From Pseudobutyrivibrio sp. UBA3626 (GTDB lineage: Bacteria; Bacillota; Clostridia; Lachnospirales; Lachnospiraceae), in contig DFLF01000016.1 in the NCBI GenBank assembly GCA_002373675.1, positions 1 through 55,296 on the forward strand: a stretch of DNA of 55,296 nucleotides, in the 5' to 3' direction. This document shows, piece after piece, positions 41,549 through 49,996 of the stretch. The position numbers and the translations under genes were made by a program. How positions within the stretch are numbered: the first letter of the stretch is position 1; the number at the start of each line of letters is the position of its first letter. The notes under the pieces are model-generated. The model saw nothing but the letters and a program-made list of their open reading frames with translations. It ran no database searches and had not been told where the DNA came from.

Positions 41549-42229
41549 ATGAAGGCATTGGTATTATCAAGTGGGGGAATTGATTCCACAACAGCTCTTG
41601 CGATTACTGTCCATAAATACGGACATGATAATGTGGTCGCTCTTTCCATGTCTTACGGACAGAAGCATGATAAAGAGATTGAAGCCGCAAAGAAAGTAGC
41701 AGATTATTACAATGTGGAATTATTATCCTTAGACCTTAGTAAGATATTTGAGTACAGCAATTCGTCTCTTCTTAAGCAATCAACGGAAGATATTCCTAAA
41801 GAAAGCTATTCTAACCAGATAGAAGAAACTAAAGGGGAGAAACCTGTTAGTACTTATGTGCCATTTAGAAATGGGCTTTTTTTATCGACTGCGGCAAGTA
41901 TAGCCCTAAGTAAGGATTGTTCAGTGATTTACTATGGTGCTCATAGTGATGATGCGGCTGGTTTTGCATATCCTGATTGCTCTGATGTATTTAATAATGC
42001 AATGAATACGGCGATTTATGAAGGTTCAGGTCATCAGCTTAAGATTGAGGCGCCGTTTATCAATATGAATAAAGCACATGTTGTGAAAAAGGGATTAGAA
42101 CTTGGTGTTCCATATGAACTTACATGGTCGTGTTACGAAGGAGGCGACAAACCTTGTGGCAAGTGTGGAACTTGTATAGATAGACAAGCGGCGTTTGAAG
42201 CTAATGGGATAACAGATCCTGCTTTGTGA
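41549..42229 (+). CDS. queC: 7-cyano-7-deazaguanine synthase QueC
   Basis: 226 residues, 4 bases after folE. KALVLSSGGIDSTTALAI is the PP-loop ATP-binding motif, SMSYGQKHDKEIEAAKK and YVPFRNGLFLSTAASIA the QueC core, and CYEGGDKPCGKCGTCIDR the four-cysteine zinc site. It turns carboxy-deazaguanine into preQ0 with ATP and ammonia. Confidence 0.93.
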   Translation: MKALVLSSGGIDSTTALAITVHKYGHDNVVALSMSYGQKHDKEIEAAKKVADYYNVELLSLDLSKIFEYSNSSLLKQSTEDIPKESYSNQIEETKGEKPVSTYVPFRNGLFLSTAASIALSKDCSVIYYGAHSDDAAGFAYPDCSDVFNNAMNTAIYEGSGHQLKIEAPFINMNKAHVVKKGLELGVPYELTWSCYEGGDKPCGKCGTCIDRQAAFEANGITDPAL

Positions 42230-42282
42230 TTGTATAATACATAAGCTAATAGAATTATATATCTGATAGGAAAGGAAGATTA

Positions 42283-42765
42283 ATGAGAGAGAAGGAGAAT
42301 CTTACGCTTCTTGGTAATAAAGAAAATGATTACTCTGGTGAGTATAATCCAGATATTCTAGAAACATTTGAGAACAAGCATAAAGACAATGATTATTTTG
42401 TCAAATTTAATTGTCCGGAATTTACATCCCTTTGTCCAATAACAGGGCAGCCTGATTTTGCAACTATTACCATATCATATGTTCCTAACGAGCAAATGGT
42501 AGAGAGTAAAAGTCTGAAGCTGTATCTGTTCTCTTACAGGAACAAGGGAGATTTTCATGAGGATTGTGTCAACACAATAATGAAGGATTTGATTAAGAAG
42601 ATGAATCCAAAATACATTGAGGTATTAGGTCGATTTCTTCCAAGAGGAGGCATATCAATTGATCCATATTGTAACTATGGTATGCCTGGCACAAAATGGG
42701 AAGAACTTGCATGGCAGAGACTATCACATCATGATATGAATCCAGAAGTTGTTGATAATAGATAG
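42283..42765 (+). CDS. queF: NADPH-dependent preQ0 reductase QueF
   Basis: 160 residues, the short (unimodular) form. FTSLCPITGQPDF has the catalytic cysteine and aspartate, ESKSLKLYLFSYRN the QueF signature, and GRFLPRGGISIDPY the late motif. It reduces preQ0 to preQ1. Genes for tRNA-guanine transglycosylase (tgt) and the final queA/queG steps are not in the window. Confidence 0.93.
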   Translation: MREKENLTLLGNKENDYSGEYNPDILETFENKHKDNDYFVKFNCPEFTSLCPITGQPDFATITISYVPNEQMVESKSLKLYLFSYRNKGDFHEDCVNTIMKDLIKKMNPKYIEVLGRFLPRGGISIDPYCNYGMPGTKWEELAWQRLSHHDMNPEVVDNR

Positions 42766-42802
42766 AGGGCATATTAGTATTACAGAGGGCGAGGTGATTA
42801 TT

Positions 42803-43474
42803 ATGACAGAAATGGAAGCCGTTAGAAGTAGACATTCAGTAAGAAATTATCAGGATAAAAGAATTGAGAAGGAACAGATTATTAGTATCAATAAAAGAAT
42901 TGAAGAGTTGAATAAGGAAGGTAATATTCATCTTCAATTCGTAGAGGACTCCTCTAGTACATTTAGTAAACTATTCAATAAAGCTGTTGGACTTGGAAGC
43001 GCACCAAGTGTTATTGCGTGCGTTGGTCCAGATGATGATACTTTAGATGAAAGAATTGGATACTATGGTCAGAAATTAGTTATATATGCTCAGCAGTTAG
43101 GGCTAAATACCTGTTGGGTTGGAACATTTAATCGTAAAAAGATTCCAGTTGAAATATCAGATGGTGAAAGACTCGTAATTGCAATTGCAATTGGCTATGG
43201 ACAGACTCAAGGAAAGCAAAGAAAGACAAAGACTGCTGATGAAGTTGTTATAGATCTAAAAGATGTTCCAGATTGGTTTCATGCTGGAGTTGAGGCGGCT
43301 CTTCTTGCGCCTACAGCTATTAATCAACAGAAATTCGAGATTATATATAAAGAGAATGATGAAGTTGAGTTCAAAGACTTAGGAGGAGTTCTAAGCAAGA
43401 TTGATATTGGTATCGTTAAATGTAATTTTGAAATAGGAGTTGCTGATTATAAGAGTCATTATGATAATGCATAA
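42803..43474 (+). CDS. Nitroreductase family protein
   Basis: 223 residues from ATG 42803 with GAGGTG upstream; an in-frame start at 42749 lies inside queF. RSRHSVRNYQDKRIEKEQI is the FMN-binding start of the nitroreductase fold, YGQKLVIYAQQLGLNTCWVGTF the dimer/flavin region, and HAGVEAALLAPTAINQQKFEI the usual clostridial C-terminal half. It is an FMN-dependent NAD(P)H oxidoreductase of unknown substrate. It trails the que operon by 37 bases and is probably read through; no role in queuosine is known. Confidence 0.85.
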   Translation: MTEMEAVRSRHSVRNYQDKRIEKEQIISINKRIEELNKEGNIHLQFVEDSSSTFSKLFNKAVGLGSAPSVIACVGPDDDTLDERIGYYGQKLVIYAQQLGLNTCWVGTFNRKKIPVEISDGERLVIAIAIGYGQTQGKQRKTKTADEVVIDLKDVPDWFHAGVEAALLAPTAINQQKFEIIYKENDEVEFKDLGGVLSKIDIGIVKCNFEIGVADYKSHYDNA

Positions 43475-43483
43475 TATAAGCCC

Positions 43484-43548
43484 CGTCTAATATATAGTCT
43501 TCCTCAACTGAGCAAAGCTCAATGTTTCGTAAGACTACATATTAGATG
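43484..43548. repeat. Long inverted repeat with inner hairpin between nitroreductase and bioY genes
   Basis: An 18-bp arm pair (43484-43501 with 43531-43548; one mismatch and one G-U) encloses a second perfect hairpin TGAGC-AAA-GCTCA (43509-43521). No T run follows. It lies between converging genes. It could be a strong bidirectional hairpin terminator, a small non-autonomous element, or a structured RNA. Confidence 0.65.
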
Positions 43549-43569
43549 TTAGGTACAAAATCTATTTCC

Positions 43570-44139
43570 TTATAAACGCTTAAGTGCTCTACGTAGTCTG
43601 GGTCCTGCAATTGCAGCTATTGCAATTTTTAGAGCGTCTGCCCAAACGAAGGGAATAACGCCTGCAAGGAGAGCTTCCCAGAATGTCATATGACCCTGAT
43701 ATGCAAGCCAGGCTGTACCAAGTGCATAACATAGTAATGTGCCGAGAGCCATACCAACAATGTGCATATATACTTTGTCTTCAAAATGCTCGATAGCAAA
43801 GCCTGTACATAGAACTACGAATATGAATCCAATAATGTATCCGCCGGTAGGTCCAATTAGTACATTGAATCCACCTTTAAAGTTAGAGAATACAGGCAGT
43901 CCAACGAAGCCAATAAGCATGTACAATAAAAGGGACACCATTCCCCGCTTTAAACCAATGGCATATACAGATATAAAAATTGCAAGAATCGTCAAACTAA
44001 TAGGTACCGGGCCAATAGGGATTGATAATGGCCCAATAATACAGGTTATAGCTGTTGATAAAGCAATAAATGTTAATGTCTGAGCTTTTGGAGACATTTT
44101 CTTTTTTTCTTTTAAATTATTTGAATTTGTTTCTTCCAT
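43570..44139 (-). CDS. bioY: Biotin transporter BioY (ECF S component)
   Basis: 189 residues, six hydrophobic helices. LSIPIGPVPISLTILAIFI and LIGPTGGYIIGFIFVVLC are the hallmark BioY motifs, and GVIPFVWADALKIAIAAIAGP forms the end. It takes up biotin with the shared ECF energising unit (ecfA/A'/T), which is not in this window. It lies 39 bases after the phosphatase gene, in the same direction. No biotin-repressor palindrome is visible in that gap. Confidence 0.93.
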   Translation of the reverse strand: MEETNSNNLKEKKKMSPKAQTLTFIALSTAITCIIGPLSIPIGPVPISLTILAIFISVYAIGLKRGMVSLLLYMLIGFVGLPVFSNFKGGFNVLIGPTGGYIIGFIFVVLCTGFAIEHFEDKVYMHIVGMALGTLLCYALGTAWLAYQGHMTFWEALLAGVIPFVWADALKIAIAAIAGPRLRRALKRL

Positions 44140-44178
44140 TGATAGAACATCTCCTTTATTAGAATTATTATATAGTGT

Positions 44179-45351
44179 TTAGAAGTAACTTACTCTGACA
44201 TTTTTGCCCATTTTTCTCAGGCAGTCTGTTAATTCTTCTACCAGTTTCATTTTAATATCAATTGATAGGGTGGTCTGGGCAATTTGATGTGCTGGATTAA
44301 TAGCCTGTCCTACAAAGAAATCAATATCAGTTGCTTCTTCAAATAGCAGTCTGCTAATCTGGGCAGCACCATTATTGTTGAATCCCCAGAATTGATATAA
44401 TTCGTTTTTGCCTAAGGCATCCTTTGCATATTCTAACACTTTATTAATTGTAATGGTACCCTCTGTTACAAGATCGATACCTTCTATTTTAGATATTGGA
44501 GGTATGCCATCTGCGCCACTTCCTGATATTGCTACAAGTGGAGCACCCAGATGTTGTGATGCAATCTTAGATGTTGTGCCTCCGCATATTATATGTTTTC
44601 CTTCTTTTGAGAAGAACAGATTCATCATTCGTGAGCAGTCATCCCTGCTACGAGGAGGACCATATAATATGTTTACCTGCGTTCTTGGCCTGATTTTGAC
44701 AACACATGCCGTTGCATCATCTATAGGGTTAGAGTCATATTCCTGATAGACTTGATCAATCAACATTGTAGCAAGAGTTTTGGCATTGTAATCCACCATT
44801 GTTATAACTTTCATAAAGTCGGCGATGTCATCAGGCCCCCACTCGTAGTTATAACTTTTGTCAGGGCTTGCATAGGGACAGCCATCACTCATGGCAGTAA
44901 TTACATCGTTTACCTGAAGCTTAATAGATGCTGAATAGATTTTCTTATCTTCTATTAGAAGTTCCTGCTTGGGATAATCATAAATCTCGCCATCTCTTAT
45001 ATATATTACCGCAGGGTTGTCGTATTCAATAATATCCACTGTTTCATTATCTAGTATGTGAAGTATTGTAAATGTTGAATAGGCAACTCCATGTTCCGAA
45101 TTAATAGGAAGAGTTGCGGCAATCGTAGATACACATTCTTCAAGAGGAAGTCCCTGTGCAATCATTGTGGATATAATTTTGGAAGTAAGTGTTGAAAGAA
45201 TACTTGCTTTTACACCACTTCCCAATCCATCTGCTAATACCACAACGCTGGAATTATCGTCTTGCTTAACTATATCAACATGGTCTCCGCATAACTGTTC
45301 GCCTTTATGGTTTATACTTTTGTATCCTATGTCCGCATATAGATCATTCAT
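44179..45351 (-). CDS. SpoIIE/PP2C-type serine phosphatase linked to the sensory hydrogenase
   Basis: 390 residues. GDHVDIVKQDDNSSVVVLADGLGSGVKAS has the metal-binding aspartates of the SpoIIE-type PP2C fold; MSDGCPYASPD and NPIDDATACVV have the later ones. The C-terminal ~150 residues (YGPPRSRDDCSRMMNLF, ICGGTTSKIASQ, PAHQIAQTTLSID) are an extra domain of unknown role. Its start overlaps the hydrogenase end by 8 bases. This pairing with a PAS-type [FeFe]-hydrogenase is known for group C sensory hydrogenases: hydrogen or redox state would be passed on by dephosphorylation. Confidence 0.85.
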   Translation of the reverse strand: MNDLYADIGYKSINHKGEQLCGDHVDIVKQDDNSSVVVLADGLGSGVKASILSTLTSKIISTMIAQGLPLEECVSTIAATLPINSEHGVAYSTFTILHILDNETVDIIEYDNPAVIYIRDGEIYDYPKQELLIEDKKIYSASIKLQVNDVITAMSDGCPYASPDKSYNYEWGPDDIADFMKVITMVDYNAKTLATMLIDQVYQEYDSNPIDDATACVVKIRPRTQVNILYGPPRSRDDCSRMMNLFFSKEGKHIICGGTTSKIASQHLGAPLVAISGSGADGIPPISKIEGIDLVTEGTITINKVLEYAKDALGKNELYQFWGFNNNGAAQISRLLFEEATDIDFFVGQAINPAHQIAQTTLSIDIKMKLVEELTDCLRKMGKNVRVSYF

Positions 45352-47017
45352 CGCTAATAGACTCCTTTAATTTGGTAAGAGCAATCTTTGTTTCTGCAGT
45401 AGTTTCTCCGAGTAAAGATGCAATTTCCTGTACGATACGCATTTGTTTGTCTACTACTTTGTCAGCAATTTCGATTGTTTGTTTGCTGATATTTTCCTTC
45501 TTGACACGTTGTGTTTCTTCTTTACTTACATCGTGAAGAATGCATAGAAGAAGTCTGTAATTTTTGTCATACACGATGGTTTTCTCTATATATTTTCTAT
45601 ACTCTGATAGATACTCGTGTTTGTTTCTAATGACTTTACCATCATATAATGCTGTTATAAAGTCAGTTGTATCAAGGAGATTAACAACATTTTCACCGAG
45701 AATATCTTTATCATCCTTTAGATTGAATATGCTGAGTGCGTTTTTGTTTATCTGTTGAACTTCAAGGCTTTCGTTAAGAATAATAATTCCATTAGGTGTA
45801 ATTCTTGTAATTGTATCTGTGAAGTTCTCTGCTCTATCCATAAGGTAAGGAAGACACATTGAGATTTCGGCTTTGCCTTCTATTACTGCGATAGCTTTTT
45901 CTCTGCAGGTATTATATCCACAGGTACCACAATTTAATTCGTCAGAACTAGAGTATTTGCCCATCTGTTTCATTATTTCTTTGATCTCTTTCTCTGATGG
46001 ATTAGCTCCTGATTGTGTGATTATATCAAATTGTTTGATTAAGTCGATTTGCTCCGGCTGTTCTACGTTGAAATCCTTATCACCTGCATAATCTATTACA
46101 TCTTTGTAGTGTCTTATTGGCGAATTGCGATATTTCTCCATAATTGGACCACCAATACAGCTGCCAACGCAGGCGGACATTTCAATAAAACATTTATGAA
46201 TATTTCCGTTTTTGATATCTTTTAGAGCGGCAATACAATTATCTACGCCATCTAGTGCAAGATAGGTGTAGTCTTGATTCTTCTTCTCCATAGTCTTTAA
46301 GATTCCACCCGTTGTAGGAAATAACCTTGCTTTAGATTCTTCTGTATCGTCAATATCCATATCCAGAGCAATATCTTCCTCTGCAAACCATTTGGATAGT
46401 TCTTCGAATGTTAAAACTGCGTCTACAATTCCTTCATAGTGTTCTGCTTCATCTTTCTTTGATACGCAAGGTCCTATGAAAACTGTCTTGGCATTTGGAT
46501 TTCTTCTTTTAATATCTTTACAGTGAGCTTGCATTGGTGATAATGTGTCGGCCAAGTGATTAATCAGTTCTGGGAAATGTTTCTGTATAAGTAGGTTGAT
46601 TGAATGGCAGCAGGAACTTATGATAACGTCTTTCTCGCTTCCCTCACACATTTTGTCATATTCTCTTTTGACAATGGTAGCACCTATAGCTGTTTCTTCA
46701 GCTTCAGTAAAGCCTAATTTCTTAAGAGCAGTACGCATAGAGTTGATACCAGACCCCTCGAAATTAGCTATAAAAGAAGGCGCAAGAGATGCTATGACAG
46801 GATCGCCACTTTGAATAAGAACTTTGACTTTCTCTGTTTCATCTACTATTTGTTTGGCATCCTGCGGGCATACAACGAAACAATGGCCGCATAATATACA
46901 CTCATTGCTTATTATATAAGCTTGATTACCTGAGAATCTTATTGATTTAACAGGACAGTTTCTAATGCATTTATGACAATTTTTGCAGTTTGACTTTTTG
47001 AGTGTAAGAAAATCCAT
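45344..47017 (-). CDS. Sensory [FeFe]-hydrogenase (group C, HydS-like) with PAS domain
   Basis: 557 residues. Two N-terminal [4Fe-4S] motifs (CKNCHKCIRNCPVKSI and CILCGHCFVVCPQDA) are followed by the H-cluster domain. Its ligands are in ISSCCHSINLL, FIGPCVSKKDEA and FIEMSACVGSCIGGP, the variant seen in group C enzymes rather than the TSCCP/MPC of catalytic HydA. A CGTCGYNTCREKA (Fes) cluster site and a PAS domain (GIIILNESLEVQQINKNALSIF) complete it. It would sense H2 and signal through the coupled phosphatase. TTGCTT-N17-TATAAT on the minus strand (47088 to 47060) is a good promoter. Confidence 0.9.
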   Translation of the reverse strand: MDFLTLKKSNCKNCHKCIRNCPVKSIRFSGNQAYIISNECILCGHCFVVCPQDAKQIVDETEKVKVLIQSGDPVIASLAPSFIANFEGSGINSMRTALKKLGFTEAEETAIGATIVKREYDKMCEGSEKDVIISSCCHSINLLIQKHFPELINHLADTLSPMQAHCKDIKRRNPNAKTVFIGPCVSKKDEAEHYEGIVDAVLTFEELSKWFAEEDIALDMDIDDTEESKARLFPTTGGILKTMEKKNQDYTYLALDGVDNCIAALKDIKNGNIHKCFIEMSACVGSCIGGPIMEKYRNSPIRHYKDVIDYAGDKDFNVEQPEQIDLIKQFDIITQSGANPSEKEIKEIMKQMGKYSSSDELNCGTCGYNTCREKAIAVIEGKAEISMCLPYLMDRAENFTDTITRITPNGIIILNESLEVQQINKNALSIFNLKDDKDILGENVVNLLDTTDFITALYDGKVIRNKHEYLSEYRKYIEKTIVYDKNYRLLLCILHDVSKEETQRVKKENISKQTIEIADKVVDKQMRIVQEIASLLGETTAETKIALTKLKESISDE

Positions 47018-47059
47018 TAAGTTTTCCTCCTATACAAATTACATTTCACCCTATAGAAA

Positions 47060-47088
47060 ATTATATAGAATAAATTAATTAAAAGCAA
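47060..47088 (-). promoter_or_regulatory. Promoter of the sensory hydrogenase operon
   Basis: On the minus strand TTGCTT (47088-47083), a 17-base spacer and TATAAT (47065-47060); the AGGAGG site lies before ATG 47017. Confidence 0.7.
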
Positions 47089-47137
47089 TGAATTGAATTA
47101 GAAAAACAGACACAATATACAAAACGATAATGTGTTG

Positions 47138-47146
47138 TGATATAAT
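47138..47146 (+). promoter_or_regulatory. Extended -10 promoter of the PAS/kinase gene
   Basis: TGA-TATAAT with TATAAT at 47141-47146 and no clear -35. The 171 bases between the diverging hydrogenase and kinase genes hold these two promoters and nothing else I can identify. Confidence 0.55.
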
Positions 47147-47200
47147 AGAAACGATATGATGGGGGAATGAAGATTTTATTTTTCATCAATGGGGGGAAAT

Positions 47201-49966
47201 ATGGAAGATAATAATCGAAAAGGTATCAAAATTAAATCAGGCACATGGTACGAAGAGCTTAAAGATAACGGCAGAATAGAAAATATATACTATTCTGATG
47301 AAATGCTTGATATGCTAGGGTATACTCATGAAGAGTTTCCTGATACATTAGAGGCTTTGATAGAGCATATTCATCCTGATGATGTTGGAATAATGATGAC
47401 TGGTGCTGTGGACGCAGCAACTAGAATTATTGATGGATATGATGTGCAATATAGAATTAGGAATAAAGCAGGAAAATATATTCTTGTTAATGCAACAGGT
47501 AAGTTTCTAGAGACCCCGGAAGGCAGACCTAATGTTATGCATGGTGCGATGATTGACTTGTCGCAGATATATGAAGGTGATTCTGATGATAATGAGAGTG
47601 TGGCTAGTTCTGAACTTATAGATACGGTTTTTCAGATTATGGGGGCAGCTCGTTGGCAGGCAGTATATAATGAGAAGGGTGAGACGAGATCCATTTATTA
47701 TTCTGATGAATTCAGGAAGATGCTGGGATATGAATCCATCGACGAATTTTCCAATACGGCAGAGGCGTTATTGGCTCATGTGTATCCTGATGATAGGGTT
47801 AAGGTTGAGAGATTTATATACAAGGTTGAGATCACTAACGAAATTGACAGAGTCTTTGAGGCAGAATATAGGATATATAGAAAAAATGGTTCTGTTATAT
47901 GGCTTAGGGTTTTGTGCAAGAAGCTATTTAATATGAATGGAACTCCAAGTGAAGCAATTGGAGTTGCAATAGATGTAACTAATGACAAGCTTGCTGAGAG
48001 ACAGAGGCACTTGGTTGATATTTTGTCGAGAGAATTTACATCAGTATGGTATATTAGTGCCAGGTCTCACAAGATGACTCTTGTTCAGCAAAATGACAGA
48101 AGAACAACGACTTCTTCGGCTATAAGCGAAGGGCTTCAATATAATTCATATGAGAAAATGTTTTCTGATTATATTGATAAATACGTTGATGAAGTTGATA
48201 AAGAGAGAGTCAGAAAAGAGGTTGCATTTGGTAATCTCATAACCAGAGTCAAAGAAGGAGAACTATATCCTATTAACTATCTAAGAGATAATGTTGACGG
48301 AACTAAGAGTTATTTTCAGATATGTTTTGCCAGGGTAGTGCATAATACTGGCAAACTGTATTTTGCATGCGGCTTTAGAGATATAGATAAAATGATTCGC
48401 TCAGAGATGGAACAGGCGGAAGAAGCCAACAAAGCAAAGTCTAACTTCCTCTTTAATATGAGTCATGATATTCGTACGCCGATGAATGCAATAATTGGAT
48501 TTACAGAGCTCGCAATGAAGAAGAAGGATGATAGTGAGCTTCTCGATAATTATCTTAATAATATATACGCTTCCAGCAGGAGCCTTCTTGATATTCTAAA
48601 TAGTGTATTAGAGATGGCTAAAATTGAAAGTGATCAGATTGAGATATCGTGGAAAGCGACTGATGTAACGCAATTCTTCAGCAGTATACTTACTATGTTT
48701 AGAGACAGTATTAAGAAGAATAAACTTGAGCTTGAGTATATAAGTGAAGTTACGCATAATCAGATATTTATGGATAGAACCCACGCAGAAGAGATAGGCA
48801 TGAATATTCTTAGTAATGCAATTAAATATACTCCTGAAGGGGGCAAGATTAAAATTAGAATTACAGAAGAACCCGGACCTTCACCAGACGAATGTTATCT
48901 TAATACATTTATAGAAGATACGGGTATAGGTATGTCTGAAGAATTTTTAGAGCACGTATTTGACAATTTCTCAAGAGAGAGAAACTCAGATACTGTTAAT
49001 ACATCAGGTACGGGACTTGGTCTTGCGATAACTAAGAGACTGATTGACCTTATGGGTGGAACGATACATATTGACAGCAAGCAGGGAAGAGGAACGAGGA
49101 TATCCATAACTGTTCTTCATAGAATTGCAAGCGGCGATATAGGTATTGTGGAGAATGAAGACGATGTTGATATGTCTAAATTGCGTGGCAAGAGAATTCT
49201 TCTTGCTGAAGATAATGACCTTAACGCAGAGATTGCTATGGAACTTCTTCTGGATGAAGGATTTGAAGTTGAGAGAGCATGCGATGGTACAGAGTGTATT
49301 GCTATGCTAAAGCAAAACGAGTCAAACCACTTCGATGTGGTATTTATGGACATTCAGATGCCTAAGCTTGGTGGATATGAATGTGCCAAATTGATTAGAG
49401 AGTTTGAAGATGTTAAGAAGGCTAGAATACCTATTATTGCAGTAACTGCCAATGCTTTTGATGAAGATAGACATAAGGCAATGATTTCGGGAATGAATGC
49501 ACATATAGCAAAACCTTTTGAGATTATGGATGTCTATAAGACCATGTTCAATGTCTTTAAGTTTAAGAACTATTTTGTTAATTTTAATAAGATAGATGAA
49601 TTTAAGGACAAGTACATTAAGCTGGGTTGTAAATGTGGAAGCTTTGTATACAAAGTGTATGGAGATGAAGAGATTACATATGTAGATAGTGCTACTCTTG
49701 ATATTTTTGGTTGCAAGACGAAAGATGAATTTATGGAGCTGGTTGGAGGCTCATTTAGTACCCTTGTTCATCCTGATGATATAGAAAGAGTTGAGCACGA
49801 TATTGTGAGACAGCAGAACGCAGTTGATGATGGTGTTGATTGCGTTGATTTTAGAATAACAAGAGCTGATGGCGAAGTGAGAAAAATTATTGATATTGGA
49901 TGTAAAATATTCGATGGTACTGATTTTGTGTTCTATGTGTATATAGCTGACATAACGGATATTTAA
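47201..49966 (+). CDS. Hybrid histidine kinase: PAS-PAS-(sensor)-HisKA-HATPase-REC-PAS
   Basis: 921 residues from ATG 47201, behind GGGGGG; the ATG at 47189 overlaps that site. Two PAS_3-type domains (IYYSDEMLDMLGYTHEEF and IYYSDEFRKMLGYESIDEF with HPDD/YPDD) are followed by a third sensory stretch. HisKA has His422 in NMSHDIRTPMNA, HATPase has NILSNAIKYTPEG and GTGLGLAITK, and the receiver has Asp717 in VVFMDIQMPKLGG. Unusually, a further PAS domain (TYVDSATLDIFGCKTKDEF, HPDDIERV) lies after the receiver. No membrane segment. The partner regulator is not nearby. Confidence 0.9.
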   Translation: MEDNNRKGIKIKSGTWYEELKDNGRIENIYYSDEMLDMLGYTHEEFPDTLEALIEHIHPDDVGIMMTGAVDAATRIIDGYDVQYRIRNKAGKYILVNATGKFLETPEGRPNVMHGAMIDLSQIYEGDSDDNESVASSELIDTVFQIMGAARWQAVYNEKGETRSIYYSDEFRKMLGYESIDEFSNTAEALLAHVYPDDRVKVERFIYKVEITNEIDRVFEAEYRIYRKNGSVIWLRVLCKKLFNMNGTPSEAIGVAIDVTNDKLAERQRHLVDILSREFTSVWYISARSHKMTLVQQNDRRTTTSSAISEGLQYNSYEKMFSDYIDKYVDEVDKERVRKEVAFGNLITRVKEGELYPINYLRDNVDGTKSYFQICFARVVHNTGKLYFACGFRDIDKMIRSEMEQAEEANKAKSNFLFNMSHDIRTPMNAIIGFTELAMKKKDDSELLDNYLNNIYASSRSLLDILNSVLEMAKIESDQIEISWKATDVTQFFSSILTMFRDSIKKNKLELEYISEVTHNQIFMDRTHAEEIGMNILSNAIKYTPEGGKIKIRITEEPGPSPDECYLNTFIEDTGIGMSEEFLEHVFDNFSRERNSDTVNTSGTGLGLAITKRLIDLMGGTIHIDSKQGRGTRISITVLHRIASGDIGIVENEDDVDMSKLRGKRILLAEDNDLNAEIAMELLLDEGFEVERACDGTECIAMLKQNESNHFDVVFMDIQMPKLGGYECAKLIREFEDVKKARIPIIAVTANAFDEDRHKAMISGMNAHIAKPFEIMDVYKTMFNVFKFKNYFVNFNKIDEFKDKYIKLGCKCGSFVYKVYGDEEITYVDSATLDIFGCKTKDEFMELVGGSFSTLVHPDDIERVEHDIVRQQNAVDDGVDCVDFRITRADGEVRKIIDIGCKIFDGTDFVFYVYIADITDI

Positions 49967-49996
49967 TACTTTTGATTTGGAGGAAAATGAAAAAAG

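Noticed and set aside
44140..44178. Biotin-repressor operator before bioY
   Set aside because: The 39-base gap has no long palindrome of the BirA type.
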